Below are positions 9,268-17,431 of a stretch of DNA of 64,000 nt, one piece after another (the stretch's first letter is position 1; the number at the start of each line of letters is the position of its first letter). The notes under the pieces are model-generated. The model did no database searches, was not told the origin of the DNA, and was given only the letters and a program-made list of their open reading frames with translations. The translations under genes were made by a program, and so were the position numbers. The stretch is from Streptomyces sp. NBC_00448 (GTDB lineage: Bacteria; Actinomycetota; Actinomycetes; Streptomycetales; Streptomycetaceae), in assembly GCF_036014115.1 (NCBI RefSeq), contig NZ_CP107913.1:3953001-4017000 (forward strand), written 5' to 3'.

Positions 9268-9416
9268 GCCGTCTTCCCCCGCGACCGATTCCCCCGGCAA
9301 GCGAATCCCCGGCAACCGACGGTTGCAAGGTTGTCCGTCCATTCGCCAGCGCGGCGATGACCGGTAGTGGCAGGCTGCTGACCATCAGTACGGTTCAGCG
9401 TGGAGGTGCAGTCCCT

Positions 9417-10271
9417 GTGGTCGCGAACGTGAACCCCACCGTCAGGCGACGCCGGTTGGGGTCGGAGCTGCGCAAGCTCCGCGAGCAGAAGGGGATGACG
9501 GCCGAGGAGGTCGCGGCCCGGCTGCTGGTCTCCCAGTCGAAGATCAGCCGCCTGGAGAACGGGCGCCGCAGCATCAGCCAGCGCGACGTACGCGATCTGT
9601 GCGGGGTCTACGGCGTCGAGGACGTGCGGATCGTCGAGTCGCTGATGCAGATGGCCAAGGAGTCCCGGCAGCAGGGCTGGTGGCACGCCTTCGGCGACAT
9701 CCCGTACAGCGTCTACATCGGGCTGGAGACCGAGGCGGCGAGCCTGCGGGTCTTCGAACCCCAGGTGGTGCCGGGCCTGTTGCAGACGCCGGCCTACGCC
9801 GCCGCGATGATCGCGGGGAACCTGCCGGAGGCCACCACCGAGCAGGTCGACAAGCGGGTGAGCGTGCGGATGCGCCGCCAGGAGCGGATCACCGACCCCG
9901 ACTCGCCGCTGCGGATGTGGGCGGTGGTCGACGAGGCCGCGCTGTGCCGCCGTGTCGGCGACAACCAGGTCATGCGCGAACAGCTCTCCAGGCTGGTGGA
10001 GTTGAGCCACCTGCCGCACGTCACCGTGCAGGTGCTGCCGTTCGACGTGGGCGCGCACCCGGGTCTGAGCGGGCAGTTCGCGGTGCTGGAGTTCACCGAC
10101 ACCACGGACGCGACCGTGGTGTACCTGGAGGGCGTGAACAGCGACCTGTACCTGGAGAAGGACACCGACGTGCAGGCGTACAGCGTGATGTACGAGCACC
10201 TGCGCGCGCAGGCGCTGAGCGCCGAGCAGACCCGGGCGTTCATCACCGACGCGGCCGCGCGTTACGCGTAA
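9417..10271 (+). CDS. XRE-family regulator with DUF5753 sensor domain
   Basis: A 284-residue protein typical of the many Streptomyces XRE/DUF5753 regulators. The N-terminal HTH (about residues 8-65) contains LGSELRKLREQKGMTAEEVA and VSQSKISRLENGRRS. The DUF5753 half includes EPQVVPGLLQTPAYA, RMRRQERI and VQVLPFDVGAHPGLSGQF. The GTG start follows GGAGG by ten bases; longer in-frame starts upstream lack a site. It is followed 200 bp later by a DUF397 gene, the usual partner in these developmental or antibiotic-regulating pairs (BldB/AbaA/WhiJ-type systems), which behave somewhat like toxin-antitoxin modules. Confidence 0.9.
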   Translation: MVANVNPTVRRRRLGSELRKLREQKGMTAEEVAARLLVSQSKISRLENGRRSISQRDVRDLCGVYGVEDVRIVESLMQMAKESRQQGWWHAFGDIPYSVYIGLETEAASLRVFEPQVVPGLLQTPAYAAAMIAGNLPEATTEQVDKRVSVRMRRQERITDPDSPLRMWAVVDEAALCRRVGDNQVMREQLSRLVELSHLPHVTVQVLPFDVGAHPGLSGQFAVLEFTDTTDATVVYLEGVNSDLYLEKDTDVQAYSVMYEHLRAQALSAEQTRAFITDAAARYA

Positions 10272-10471
10272 CGGCGGCCCCGGAAAGCCCCATTGGCGGG
10301 TGAAAGCGGGCAGCATACGCCCCTGGCCGCTCAATGCGGAAGTCCTGAGGGGAATATGCCATCCAGTCGGGTGAAGGGCCTCTCCGCGCCCTGATGTTGG
10401 CCGGTAGCGTCGAATGCGTCAGTCAATGGCGTATACCGCGCCGACCGCAACCAGCACAGACCGGAGCACAG

Positions 10472-10681
10472 ATGGCTATCAAGCTGGGCAGCACCCCCGC
10501 CTGGACCAAGTCCTCGCGTTCGACCGGCAACGGCGCATGCGTCGAGGTCAAGTCACCCGCCGTGGAGGCCGTGGTGGTCCGCGACTCGAAGGACCCGCAG
10601 GGTCCGGTCCTCACCTTTTCCCCCGAGGCGTGGGCGTCCTTCGTCACCGACGTGGACGGCGGAGCGTTCGAACTGCGCTGA
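10472..10681 (+). CDS. DUF397 domain protein, partner of the XRE regulator
   Basis: A 69-residue protein that is entirely a DUF397 domain. The family pattern is plain: W-T-K-S-S-R-S near the start (residues 11-17), then G-A-C-V-E-V, then V-V-R-D-S-K-D, then the terminal F-T/S-P-E-A-W-A-S-F-V. The ATG start was chosen because the DUF397 domain begins right after it; GGAG stands about nine bases upstream. DUF397 proteins are thought to be bound or antagonised by the adjacent XRE/DUF5753 protein, a model known from other Streptomyces pairs rather than shown here. Confidence 0.9.
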   Translation: MAIKLGSTPAWTKSSRSTGNGACVEVKSPAVEAVVVRDSKDPQGPVLTFSPEAWASFVTDVDGGAFELR

Positions 10682-10715
10682 CACCGACCGCGCGAGCGTC
10701 ACTCACACCGCAGAG

Positions 10716-10755
10716 GAGCCCTCTCGACTGGCCGCCGTCCTGGCCGAGAGGGCTC
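10716..10755. terminator. Bidirectional terminator between DUF397 gene and symporter gene
   Basis: GAGCCCTCTCG (10716-10726) pairs exactly with CGAGAGGGCTC (10745-10755) across an 18-nt loop. It lies between convergent genes. Confidence 0.75.
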
Positions 10756-10783
10756 GCTCCATCTCCGGGCGGCCGCTACCTCG

Positions 10784-12391
10784 TCACTCCGTGGCGGGCT
10801 TCGGGTGCCCCAGCGGGTCGCCGGCGCCGTCCGTGCCGCCCGCGCCCTCGACGCCCTCCGCACCCTTCGTACCGGGCGCCCCGGCAGCCTCGGCCGCCCC
10901 CTCGGCGTCCACCTTCGCGATGATCGCGTCCCGCTCGGGGGTGTCCTCCGGCTTGATCCAGCCGATCACGATGAACAGCACCAGCGAGACCGCGACCGGG
11001 CCGGCGATCTGGTACTCCAGGTTCACCCCGCCCGACACGGCGTCGTTCACCGGGTAGTTGAGCAGGTAGAAGGCGAGCAGGCCGAGCGCCCAGCTGGTCA
11101 GCGCCGCGGTCGGGCCCGACCTGCGGAAGCGCCGCATCAGCCCGAGCATGAACGGGATCGCGATCGGCCCGACCAGTCCGGCCACCCACTTGATCACCAC
11201 CGTGATGATGTCCTTGAACGTGGGCGAGTTGACCTGCGTCGCCACAGCCATGGACAGCCCGAGGAAGACCAGCGTGGTGATCCGCGCCGCGAACAGGCCG
11301 ATCCGGTTGGTCCAGCCGCGGGCACCCCGGGAGACCGCGGGCGCGATGTCCCGGGTGATCACCGCGGAGATCGCGTTGGCGTCCGAGGAGCACATCGCCA
11401 TGGTGTGCGAGAAGAAGCCGACCACCACCAGGCCCAACAGCCCGTGCGGCAGCAGCCGTTCACTCAGCAGCGCGTAGGAGTCGGACGCGTCGGGCTTGTT
11501 CGCGTGCACCAGCAGCGGCGCGACCCACATCGGGAAGAAGAGCACCAGCGGCCAGACGAACCACAGCGCCGAGGACAGCGCGGCGGAGCGCGACGCCTCA
11601 CGGGCCGACGGCGTCGCCATGTAGCGCTGCGCCTGGTTCCACATCCCGCCGTTGTACTCGAAGGTCTTGATGAACAGGTACGCCAGCAGGAAGACGGTCG
11701 TGTACGGGCCGGCGGTGGGGTGGCCGTGGTGGCGCAGCGCGGGCTCGTCCCAGACGTTCCAGATGCCGCTGATGCCGCCGATGTGGCGCAGCGTGGCCAC
11801 CAGCATCGCGACGCCGGCGATCAACTGGATGACGAACTGGCCGAGTTCGGTGAGCGCGTCGGCCCACAGGCCGCCGACCGTGCAGTAGACCGCGGTGATC
11901 GCGCCGGTGATCACGATGCCCTGGGTGATGGTGATGCCGGTGAAGACCGACAGCAGGGTGGCGATCGCGGCCCACTTGGCGCCCACGTCCACGATCTTGA
12001 GCAGCACCCCGGACCAGGCCAGCGCCTGCTGGGTGGTGAGGTTGTAGCGGTCCTTGAGGTACTCCAGCGGTGAGGCGACGTGCAGCCGCGAGCGCATCCG
12101 GTTCAGCCGGGGCGCGAACAGCTTGGCGCCGATGCCGACCCCGATCGCGATCGGAAACGCCCAGGTGGCATAGGACGTGAAGCCGTACTGGTAGGAGATG
12201 CCCGCGTAACCGGTGAACATCACCGCGCTGTAGCCGGCCATGTGGTGCGAGATGCCGGAGAGCCACCAGGGCATCCGTCCGCCGGCCGTGAAGTAGTCCC
12301 CGACGTCGTCGACGCGTTTGTGGGACCACAGGCCGATCACGACCATCACGCCGAAGTACGCGATGAGAACGGTCCAGTCGAGACTGTTCAT
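10784..12391 (-). CDS. Sodium:solute symporter (SSS family)
   Basis: A 535-residue integral membrane protein with about 13 hydrophobic helices, the SSS/LeuT-fold size. It opens with LDWTVLIAYFGVMVVIGLW and the family segment DYFTAGGRMPWWLSGISHH, followed by GYAGISYQYGF. Conserved blocks include KWAAIATLLS and GGMWNQAQRYMATPSA, a signature seen in sugar/N-acyl sugar and related SSS carriers. It imports a solute with Na+. The C-terminal ~55 residues form an Ala/Glu/Gly-rich tail. ATG 12391 has GGAGGGGAC just upstream; a longer start at 12430 lacks one. The upstream region carries several dyads, which suggests specific regulation. Substrate not identifiable. Confidence 0.88.
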   Translation of the reverse strand: MNSLDWTVLIAYFGVMVVIGLWSHKRVDDVGDYFTAGGRMPWWLSGISHHMAGYSAVMFTGYAGISYQYGFTSYATWAFPIAIGVGIGAKLFAPRLNRMRSRLHVASPLEYLKDRYNLTTQQALAWSGVLLKIVDVGAKWAAIATLLSVFTGITITQGIVITGAITAVYCTVGGLWADALTELGQFVIQLIAGVAMLVATLRHIGGISGIWNVWDEPALRHHGHPTAGPYTTVFLLAYLFIKTFEYNGGMWNQAQRYMATPSAREASRSAALSSALWFVWPLVLFFPMWVAPLLVHANKPDASDSYALLSERLLPHGLLGLVVVGFFSHTMAMCSSDANAISAVITRDIAPAVSRGARGWTNRIGLFAARITTLVFLGLSMAVATQVNSPTFKDIITVVIKWVAGLVGPIAIPFMLGLMRRFRRSGPTAALTSWALGLLAFYLLNYPVNDAVSGGVNLEYQIAGPVAVSLVLFIVIGWIKPEDTPERDAIIAKVDAEGAAEAAGAPGTKGAEGVEGAGGTDGAGDPLGHPKPATE

Positions 12392-12528
12392 GTCCCCTCC
12401 CGGGGGTCCGCCTTGTGAACGTGAGGGCACTTCGCCGTGCCGCTCGCTCGGGCGGGGTCGCCCCCTTGCGGGAGTGGGGACTTGGGGGATTGAACCCTTG
12501 TTCCGGGAGGCCGGTCAAGGGCTAGGTT

Positions 12529-12591
12529 GTTCATGAACCTGAACTCAGGTCAGAAAGCAGAACGATTTTACTCGTTCTTTGCCCAACTTGG
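12529..12591. promoter_or_regulatory. Cluster of four dyads upstream of the symporter gene
   Basis: Within 63 bp there are four symmetric elements. They are GTTCATGAAC (12529-12538), CCTGA-AC-TCAGG (12538-12549, sharing one base), AGAACGA-TTTTAC-TCGTTCT (12559-12578) and CCAACTTGG (12583-12591). The stretch is AT-rich for this genome. It sits 140-200 bp upstream of the symporter start, between it and the aminotransferase gene. Likely operator and promoter DNA; regulator unknown. Confidence 0.5.
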
Positions 12592-12680
12592 CATTGTGAC
12601 GACCCGCCCGCCGAACCGACGATGAGCGGGCACTTCGCCGGACGTCCGCACCCCCGCGCCCTGGCGCGCGGCATGACGGA

Positions 12681-12716
12681 ACGGCCGCCCGGGACGCGGG
12701 AGTTCCGGGCGGCCGT
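12681..12716. terminator. Terminator of the aminotransferase gene
   Basis: ACGGCCGCCCGG (12681-12692) pairs perfectly with CCGGGCGGCCGT (12705-12716) over a 12-nt loop. It lies 43-78 bp beyond the stop of the minus-strand aminotransferase gene. Confidence 0.75.
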
Positions 12717-12758
12717 ACAGGAAGGAGAGGACCGGCACGAGCGGTCGGAGCCGCGCTC

Positions 12759-13955
12759 CTACGGCCGGAACACCTTGGCGAGGCGCGCCAGCCCCTCGCC
12801 GATCTCCGCCGCGGTGTGCGTGGTGAAGGACATCCGCAGCGCCGCCGGATCGGGGTCGGCGGCGAAGAACGGCGCGCCGGGCACATAGGCGACGTCGTGG
12901 GCGACCGCGACGGACAGCAGCGCGGTGGCGTCATGCCCTTCGGGCAGCCGTACCCACAGGAACATGCCGCCCTCGGGCCGGTTCCACCCGGAGCCGGCCG
13001 GCAGCGCGTCCGCCAGCCCGGCCACCAGCGCGTCGCGCCGGATACGGTAGGCCGCCCGGACCCGGTCCAGGTGCGCGTCCAGGTCGCGGTCGGCGAGATA
13101 GCGGGCGACGGCGGCCTGGTCGACGGTCGAGGTGTGCAGATCGGCGGACTGCTTGGCGATCACGCAGGCCCGGCGGAACCCGGCCGGAGCCCGCAGCCAG
13201 CCCAGCCGCAGCCCGGGGGCCATCACCTTGGAGAAGCTGCCGAGCAGGACGGTGCGGTCGGCCGCGGCGTCGTACGACGCGATCTGCGGCTGGTGCGCCC
13301 CCTCGAAGCGCAACTCCCCGTACGGGTCGTCCTCGGCGATCCACAGCCCGTGCCGCCCGGCGATCTCGGCGACCGCGCGGCGGCGGTCGGCCGGGAGCGT
13401 ACGGCCGGTGGGGTTCTGGAAGTTGGGCACCAGGTAGAGCAGCTTGGGCCGCTCACGCCGCACCAGTTCCTCCAGCGCGTCGGGCAGCACCCCGTCGGCG
13501 TCGGTGGGCACCGGGACCACCCGGGCGCCGGCGAGGCCGAAGCACTGCAGCGCGGCGAGGTAGGTCGGGTTCTCCACCAGCACGGTGTCGCCGGGCTCCA
13601 GCAGCGCGGTGGCGATCAGGCTCAGCCCCTGCTGCGAGCCGCCGGTCACCAGCAAGTCGTCCGGCTCGGTCGGCAGGCCGCGCCCGGCCAGCCGGGCCGC
13701 GATCGAGGCGCGCAGAGCCGGGTCGCCCTCGCTGGTGGAGTACTGGAGCACCTGCCCGGGGCGCTCGGCGAGCACCCGGTCGTACGCCTGGCGCAGCCCC
13801 TCGGCGTCGAACAGTTCCGGCGCGGGCAGCCCGCCCGCGAAGGAGATCACCTCCGGCCGCGCGGTCAGCGCGAGGATCTCGCGTACCGGCGAGGGACCCA
13901 CCGAGCGGGCGCGGCCGGCGAGTTCGGGGAGTGCTCCGCGGAGGCTGGTCGTCAT
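12759..13955 (-). CDS. PLP-dependent aminotransferase, class I/II (LysN/2-aminoadipate type)
   Basis: A 398-residue fold-type I aminotransferase. It opens with REILALTARPEVISFAGGLPAPELF and LQYSTSEGDPALR, the pattern of the 2-aminoadipate/multi-substrate group related to MocR C-terminal domains but without a DNA-binding part. VTGGSQQGLSLIA binds the cofactor phosphate, PNFQNPTGRTL carries the conserved Asn, and the PLP lysine is in GSFSKVMAPGLRLGW. It transfers amino groups between an amino acid (aromatic, branched or aminoadipate) and 2-oxoglutarate; the exact substrate is not readable. It stands alone, with a strong terminator after it. The nearby symporter is separated by 367 bp and is probably independently expressed. 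Confidence 0.9.
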   Translation of the reverse strand: MTTSLRGALPELAGRARSVGPSPVREILALTARPEVISFAGGLPAPELFDAEGLRQAYDRVLAERPGQVLQYSTSEGDPALRASIAARLAGRGLPTEPDDLLVTGGSQQGLSLIATALLEPGDTVLVENPTYLAALQCFGLAGARVVPVPTDADGVLPDALEELVRRERPKLLYLVPNFQNPTGRTLPADRRRAVAEIAGRHGLWIAEDDPYGELRFEGAHQPQIASYDAAADRTVLLGSFSKVMAPGLRLGWLRAPAGFRRACVIAKQSADLHTSTVDQAAVARYLADRDLDAHLDRVRAAYRIRRDALVAGLADALPAGSGWNRPEGGMFLWVRLPEGHDATALLSVAVAHDVAYVPGAPFFAADPDPAALRMSFTTHTAAEIGEGLARLAKVFRP

Positions 13956-14062
13956 GGCGTGCAGCCTACGAAGAATCGTTGCTGTGTCCAGCTACTTTCC
14001 ACGATGCGGGCATCCGGCCCGCGCGGCGCCGCACACGGTGGGCGTACCGACGGCCACGCACG

Positions 14063-14076
14063 GGTACGGCCGTACC
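14063..14076. promoter_or_regulatory. Perfect 14-bp palindrome between two minus-strand genes
   Basis: GGTACGGCCGTACC lies in the 167-bp gap after the ADP-ribosylglycohydrolase stop and 108 bp before the aminotransferase start. It could be a short terminator stem or an operator for the aminotransferase gene. Confidence 0.35.
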
Positions 14077-14122
14077 GGGTGCTGGTCTCTGGCCGCCCGC
14101 GCCCCGCCCTGCACCCCCGCGG

Positions 14123-15226
14123 TCACGCCGCCGGGTAGCGGTCCAGCCACGCCGGGCTCGCGCCGGACGGGCCGTGCAGCGCCGGGGACTGGGTCATCTC
14201 CATCGCGAAGTCGTCCGCGAGCTGGAGGATGGTGGCCCGCCCCTCCAACTCGGCGATCCAGGCGGGCGGCAGCGCGGTCTCGCCGTGCTGGACGCCCAGC
14301 AGGTTGCCGCAGATCGACCCGGTGGAGTCGCTGTCGCCGGAGTGGTTGACCGCCAGCAGCAGCCCGTGCCTGACGTCCTCGGCGACCAGCGCGCAGTAGA
14401 CGCCGATCGCCAGCGCCTCCTCGGCGGTCCACCCCTCGCCCAGCGCCTCGACCCGCTGCGGCGACGGCAGGCCCTGGCGTACCGCGCCCAGCGCGCTCTG
14501 GAGGGCATCGGTGGTCTCCTGGTGGCCCGGGCGGGCGCCCAGCAGGGCGAGGGCGTGCTGCACGGAACCGTCCAGCGCCTCGCCGCGGGCCAGCCCGTGC
14601 ACGATCACCGCGAACGCGCCCGAGGCGAGTTGCCCGGTGGGGTGGCCGTGGGTCTGCGCGGCGCACTCGACCGCGAGTTGGAAGACGAGTTGCGGCTCCC
14701 ACCCGACCAGCAGACCGAACGGCGCCGACCGCATCACGCCGCCGCACCCCTTCGAGCCCGGGTTCTTGGGCTCCTCCAGAGTGCCCATCCGGTCGTCGGA
14801 CAGGCCGCTGAGGCAGGCGCCGCCGGGCGCGCGGCGCGCGTACAGCCACTCCTCGCGGGCCAGCCAGCCGGTGTCCTTGCGGCGCTCGTCGGGGCCCCAC
14901 TCGTTCTGGGTGGCGGCCCACCGCAGGTAGGCGCGGTGGATGTCGGTCGGCGGGTGCCAGGCGCCGGTGTCGCGGCGGACCTGGGCGCGGATCAGGCCCT
15001 CGACCGTGAAGAGCGTCATCTGGGTGTCGTCGGTGATGGCACCGCGTCTGCCGTACGCGGGCACGTAGTCGGTGACGCCGTCGGGGCCGTGGGTGTTGAG
15101 GACGGCCTCGAGCGACTCGAATTCCACGCCGGCGCCGAGTGCGTCGCCGATCGCACCGCCGAGCAGGCAGCCGCGCACCCGGCTGCGGAAGTCCTGCTGC
15201 TGCGCGCGTCCCCAGACAGCGGTCAA
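14123..15226 (-). CDS. ADP-ribosylglycohydrolase family protein
   Basis: A 367-residue all-helical enzyme of the ADP-ribosylglycohydrolase (DraG/ARH) family. These enzymes remove ADP-ribose from modified proteins or small molecules using two magnesium ions. Metal-binding motifs are in place: GCLLGGAIGDALG near residue 19, AITDDTQM near 60, and HSGDSDSTGSICGN near 300. The start is TTG, preceded by a strong AAGGGGAG site; TTG is rare, but the sequence after it is family-like from the first residues. It is cytoplasmic and has no operon partner here. The specific ADP-ribosylated target is unknown; a macro-domain gene lies 19 kb away in the same window. Confidence 0.88.
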   Translation of the reverse strand: MTAVWGRAQQQDFRSRVRGCLLGGAIGDALGAGVEFESLEAVLNTHGPDGVTDYVPAYGRRGAITDDTQMTLFTVEGLIRAQVRRDTGAWHPPTDIHRAYLRWAATQNEWGPDERRKDTGWLAREEWLYARRAPGGACLSGLSDDRMGTLEEPKNPGSKGCGGVMRSAPFGLLVGWEPQLVFQLAVECAAQTHGHPTGQLASGAFAVIVHGLARGEALDGSVQHALALLGARPGHQETTDALQSALGAVRQGLPSPQRVEALGEGWTAEEALAIGVYCALVAEDVRHGLLLAVNHSGDSDSTGSICGNLLGVQHGETALPPAWIAELEGRATILQLADDFAMEMTQSPALHGPSGASPAWLDRYPAA

Positions 15227-15688
15227 TGCGCTCCCCTTCGAACATCACCCGATCCGATCCCGTGCTGCGCCGCACGATATCCGACGAAACCGAGAGCGGA
15301 AGGGGGGCCGAGGGTAGGTGCGGGGTTGTCCGCGAAGGGCCGTCTTTTCCGGCGTTTTCCGGGGTTTCTCCCGGTACGGGTCGGGGCTGGTGGGTCGGTT
15401 GGGGCGGATTGGGCCGTCGCTTCGGTCGGTCGGGGCGGGCCGGGGAGCGGGCCGGGGCGGTCGGGGCGGCGGGGGTCGGGCCGGGGCGGGCCGGGGTTGG
15501 AGAGGAGCAGGCAGGGGCGGGCAGGGGCAGGGGTGGGTCAGGTGGGGCTCAGGAGAGGGTCAGGGGGCGTACGCCGGGTGCCATACAGGAGTGCCAAATG
15601 CGCTCCGGCGTACGCGCAGCGCACTGGGCCGCCCTCCATGGGAGCCGGCTCCACGGTTCGCGGACCGGCGGCCGGCTCCCCGCCCGGC
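15227..15688. other. G-rich intergenic region with guanine-run tracts
   Basis: No gene is supported in this 462-bp gap. From about 15405 to 15565 the plus strand is a run of GGGGCGGG, GGCCGGGG and GGCAGGGG motifs, many with four or more G-tracts in close spacing, so G-quadruplex folding is possible. Two inverted repeats follow, listed separately. Confidence 0.55.
15567..15615. terminator. Inverted repeat beyond the phosphodiester glycosidase gene
   Basis: GCGTACGCCGG (15567-15577) and CCGGCGTACGC (15605-15615) are exact inverses across 27 bp. A separate perfect palindrome, GGAGCCGGCTCC, lies at 15641-15652. Both are downstream of the minus-strand glycosidase gene, so a terminator role is likely. 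Confidence 0.5.
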
Positions 15689-16978
15689 TCAGTGGCCGGT
15701 GCTGAACACCCCGACCGCGTTGGCGACCGGGCGCTCGGCCACGCCCGAGGGGTTGTTGCGCACGGTGGCGGCCGGGTCCCCCTGGGCGCGGGTGACCAGC
15801 GTGGTGGAGCCGCCGCCGTCGAGGTTGACCGCGTCGTCGGCGCCCGCCTGCCGCATCACGTCGGCGACCTCGGCGACGGTCAGGCCCGGGTCGGCGGCGG
15901 CGGTGCCGTCGAGCGCGAGCAGGTAGAGCGTGCGGCCGTGGTCGCCGAAGCCCGCGGCGGTCCGCACCGCGGCCGTCTTCGCGTCGAGCCCGGGCAGCGG
16001 GGCGCCGTCGCGCAGCACCGGGAAGCCGCCCACCGCGCAGGAGTACGGCACGTGCGACGCGGTCGGGACGAGGCGCTCGCCGACGTCCGCACGGTCACCG
16101 ACGTGCAGCGTGCGCAGGGTGTCCGCGCCCGCTTCCCGCCCGACCAGCACGGTGCTGCCCGGCGCGATCGCGCCCTGCCCGGGGGTGTCGGCCACGGCGG
16201 TGACCCGGCCGCCGCGCACGGTCACCTCGTAGGTGTCGGTGCTGCACGCCGCGGCGCGGGAGGTGTCGGAGCCGCAGACGGCGCGCTCGCGGGAGACGGT
16301 GCCCCACCCGGCGGTGTACGCGCCGATGCCGCCCTCGGGCAGCGCGTACTGGTTGAAGCCGCCGAGCGGGTGACTGCCCTGCCGGGTACGGACGCTGCCG
16401 GCGAGGGTGAGCCGGTCCAGCCGGGCCCTGCGGTCCGCGCCGACGCCGAGCACGTCCCGCGTGGTCCCGCCGGGCGGCATCGCCGGGCCGAACCGCTGCG
16501 CGTCCGGCACCGCTGCCTTCAGCGCCCGGCCCGCGGCGATCTCCGGGCCGTCGGAGGAGCCGGTCGGGGTGACGCCGGCGTGCTCCTCACTGATGTTGAA
16601 GAAGTCGCCGTTGACGGCGCCCACCGCCCGGGCGGAGTCGGCGAGTTGGGACACGGGCGCCCGGTCGGCCACCGCACCGGGCGTCAGCAGGTCCACCCGC
16701 ACCCGCGGGTCGGACAGGTCGACGGTCAGCATGTACCCGGTCACGGCGCCCTTCCCGCCGTCCACCGAGAACTGCCCGTACGTCACTCCCCGTGCCACCT
16801 GCTCCACTTGGGAGTACGGCAGGCCGCCGGCGTCCCGCGCCACCGCCGCCGACGCCCCCGCCAGACCGCCGGCCAGCGCCGCGAACGTCACGACCGCCGC
16901 TCCCCCGGCCCGCACCCGCGCCCTCGCCCGTGCCCCGCTGTCCGTCGGCCCCGCCGTGGCTCTCGTACGACCGCTCAC
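15689..16978 (-). CDS. Secreted phosphodiester glycosidase (NAGPA domain) protein
   Basis: A 429-residue exported protein with a C-terminal phosphodiester glycosidase domain, the fold of the mammalian uncovering enzyme that removes GlcNAc from phosphodiester-linked sugars. Domain landmarks are GAVNGDFFNI, VGGFPVLRDG and the hallmark NLDGGGSTTLV near the C-terminus. The N-terminus has a basic stretch and the hydrophobic segment AAVVTFAALAGGLAGASAAVA, a signal peptide or anchor. The GTG start is favoured by GGAGGAGGAGAC directly upstream; a longer frame to 17401 has no support. Bacterial members are thought to act on wall glycans or exopolysaccharide; substrate unknown. It diverges from a PHP-family phosphoesterase gene. 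Confidence 0.88.
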   Translation of the reverse strand: MSGRTRATAGPTDSGARARARVRAGGAAVVTFAALAGGLAGASAAVARDAGGLPYSQVEQVARGVTYGQFSVDGGKGAVTGYMLTVDLSDPRVRVDLLTPGAVADRAPVSQLADSARAVGAVNGDFFNISEEHAGVTPTGSSDGPEIAAGRALKAAVPDAQRFGPAMPPGGTTRDVLGVGADRRARLDRLTLAGSVRTRQGSHPLGGFNQYALPEGGIGAYTAGWGTVSRERAVCGSDTSRAAACSTDTYEVTVRGGRVTAVADTPGQGAIAPGSTVLVGREAGADTLRTLHVGDRADVGERLVPTASHVPYSCAVGGFPVLRDGAPLPGLDAKTAAVRTAAGFGDHGRTLYLLALDGTAAADPGLTVAEVADVMRQAGADDAVNLDGGGSTTLVTRAQGDPAATVRNNPSGVAERPVANAVGVFSTGH

Positions 16979-17431
16979 GTCTCCTCCTCCGACCCGCAAC
17001 TCACTTTCGTCCGGGAGGACTTCAGCAGCCCGGCGCGGTCCGCACGGTGAACCGCGGGCGACGGGACGGCGGCGCTGCTGCGAATTCGCCCGCCCGGCAG
17101 CGCAGTTGCGGCGGTAGCGCGCCGCACGGATCACGCAGCCCACGATGGGCGCGCCGCACTTTCCCACCGCAGACGGCCCTACGCGTGCGGGTCGTACGAC
17201 CACGCGCCCGGGGCGAGGGGTTGGCATGTGCATGTGCAGGCGGGCGAGCGTGCCGAGGTACACCCGGGCGCACCGGCCCCCAGCTGTCCCGGCGTACGGG
17301 CCGGGCCCGCTCCGACGTGCGCTCCACTCACCCGAACGGCCGTAGCGCCACACCGATCCCGCCGCCTTCCGCCCCGGCGCGCACAGGGCCAGGCCACGCA
17401 CCCTTCACCCGGACCCCCGACCGTGGACGCC
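16979..17431. other. Divergent intergenic region, no gene seen
   Basis: A 453-bp gap between two divergent genes for exported hydrolases. It should hold both promoters, but I see no clear consensus boxes, dyads or small coding region. Open frames crossing it are extensions of flanking frames without ribosome sites. Confidence 0.5.
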
